This document shows positions 5,037 to 5,435 of a stretch of 5,435 bases of DNA, piece after piece. Positions within the stretch are counted from its first letter, which is position 1. Every line of letters starts with the position of its first letter. Under the pieces are notes generated by a model. The model saw only the letters and a program-made list of their open reading frames with translations. It was not told the origin of the DNA and ran no database searches. Source of the stretch: DASXMX01 sp036794395 (lineage in GTDB: Bacteria > Planctomycetota > Phycisphaerae > Tepidisphaerales > Tepidisphaeraceae); assembly GCA_036794395.1 (NCBI GenBank), contig DAIRGS010000413.1, forward strand, positions 1 through 5,435. The letters are read 5' to 3'. Both the position numbers and the translations under genes were made by a program.

Positions 5037-5067
5037 GCCGGCCTGGCAACTGGCCGGCCTTTTTTTT
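5037..5067 (+). terminator. Intrinsic terminator
   Basis: GCCGGCC (5037-5043) and GGCCGGC (5052-5058) form a 7-bp all-GC stem around TGGCAACT, followed after one C by eight Ts (5060-5067). It lies 24 bases after the stop at 5012 and 5 bases before the end of the convergent metalloprotease gene. On the minus strand the hairpin has no T tract, so it should mainly stop plus-strand transcription. Confidence 0.93.
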
Positions 5068-5072
5068 GCCGC

Positions 5073-5435
5073 TTAAATCCGCTTCAAAGCCGCTTGGGCT
5101 TCTTTTAACAGCGGGAACTGCCGCTCCGCCTCTTTAAAATCATGAGTATGGACGCACCGGCGCCTTCGGCTGTGGTCCACCGGAAACCGCAGATGCAGCA
5201 TCTCATGGAACATCACAAACTCCAGAGCCAGCGGCGGTAAATGTGGCTGGTCGAAGATGCGGCTGATGATGATGGCGTTGTGCGAGGGATCGAAATGGCC
5301 CAACAGCGTGCGGGAACGGCCCCGGCTCCAGCCCAGTTGGGGCTTGCCCATCAAGCCATCGAAATAGGCCAGATTTAAGCGGTCAAATAGTTCGGAAAGA
5401 TCGAAATATTCACCTTGCGGGCCAGACAGGAATTT
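5073..5435 (-). CDS. SprT-like zinc metalloprotease domain protein, N-terminus outside the window
   Basis: The frame is open from the right edge to the TAA at 5073-5075, giving the C-terminal 120 residues of a longer protein. It contains LFDRLNLAYFDG (16-27), LGWS (34-37), NAIIISRIFDQP (53-64), then FHEMLH with the HExxH zinc motif (77-81, with Glu78 as the expected catalytic base). After it come H96 and H98, the latter in HDFKEAERQFP, which fits the third zinc ligand. This order resembles SprT/YgjP-type metallopeptidase domains. The protein would be cytoplasmic; the substrate is unknown. A TTG at 5352-5354 is inside the conserved domain and is not the true start. The gene converges on the plus-strand gene ending at 5012, with the terminator between them. 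Confidence 0.8.
   Translation of the reverse strand, partial: KFLSGPQGEYFDLSELFDRLNLAYFDGLMGKPQLGWSRGRSRTLLGHFDPSHNAIIISRIFDQPHLPPLALEFVMFHEMLHLRFPVDHSRRRRCVHTHDFKEAERQFPLLKEAQAALKRI

Overview
The window most resembles Acidobacteriota, probably a Bryobacterales/Solibacteraceae relative. It is moderately GC-rich and carries several proteins of a kind I associate with that phylum: an XRE regulator with an S24-like C-terminus, two uncharacterised helical proteins and a 7-TM protein with a short helical tail. This placement rests on remembered family resemblance, not on a search. A run of 10 Ns at 2263-2272 shows that the contig is a scaffold, probably from a draft or metagenome-assembled genome.

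Left part (1-1758, minus strand). A three-gene run is read leftward: ubiX (flavin prenyltransferase, GTG start), pheA (prephenate dehydratase with an ACT domain, joined to ubiX by a TAATG stop/start overlap), then the start of a secreted GH13 alpha-amylase-like gene 19 bases after pheA. The amylase gene looks broken. Its N-terminus runs straight into a mid-barrel segment and then, out of frame, into a late-barrel segment, as if two internal blocks were missing.

Middle (1759-3105). A divergent promoter region leads to a plus-strand XRE/S24-like regulator interrupted by the N gap. It converges on, and overlaps by 44 bp, a minus-strand gene for a 145-residue helical protein of unknown function.

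Right part (3106-5435). A 209-bp divergent region with several inverted repeats precedes the most striking feature: two tandem 42-codon genes for nearly identical secreted mini-peptides. Each has a 24-residue signal peptide followed by an 18-residue Pro-rich tail with two cysteines. Twenty of the 24 codons that differ between them are synonymous, so both have been maintained as proteins. They are followed on the same strand by a 7-TM protein and then, behind its own probable promoter, a membrane-anchored helical protein that ends at a strong intrinsic terminator. The window closes with the C-terminal part of a minus-strand SprT-like zinc metalloprotease.

The leftmost block is housekeeping metabolism (prenylated flavin cofactor, phenylalanine synthesis). 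The right block looks like an uncharacterised secreted-peptide and membrane-protein cassette. Any signalling role for it is inference from gene order and protein type.
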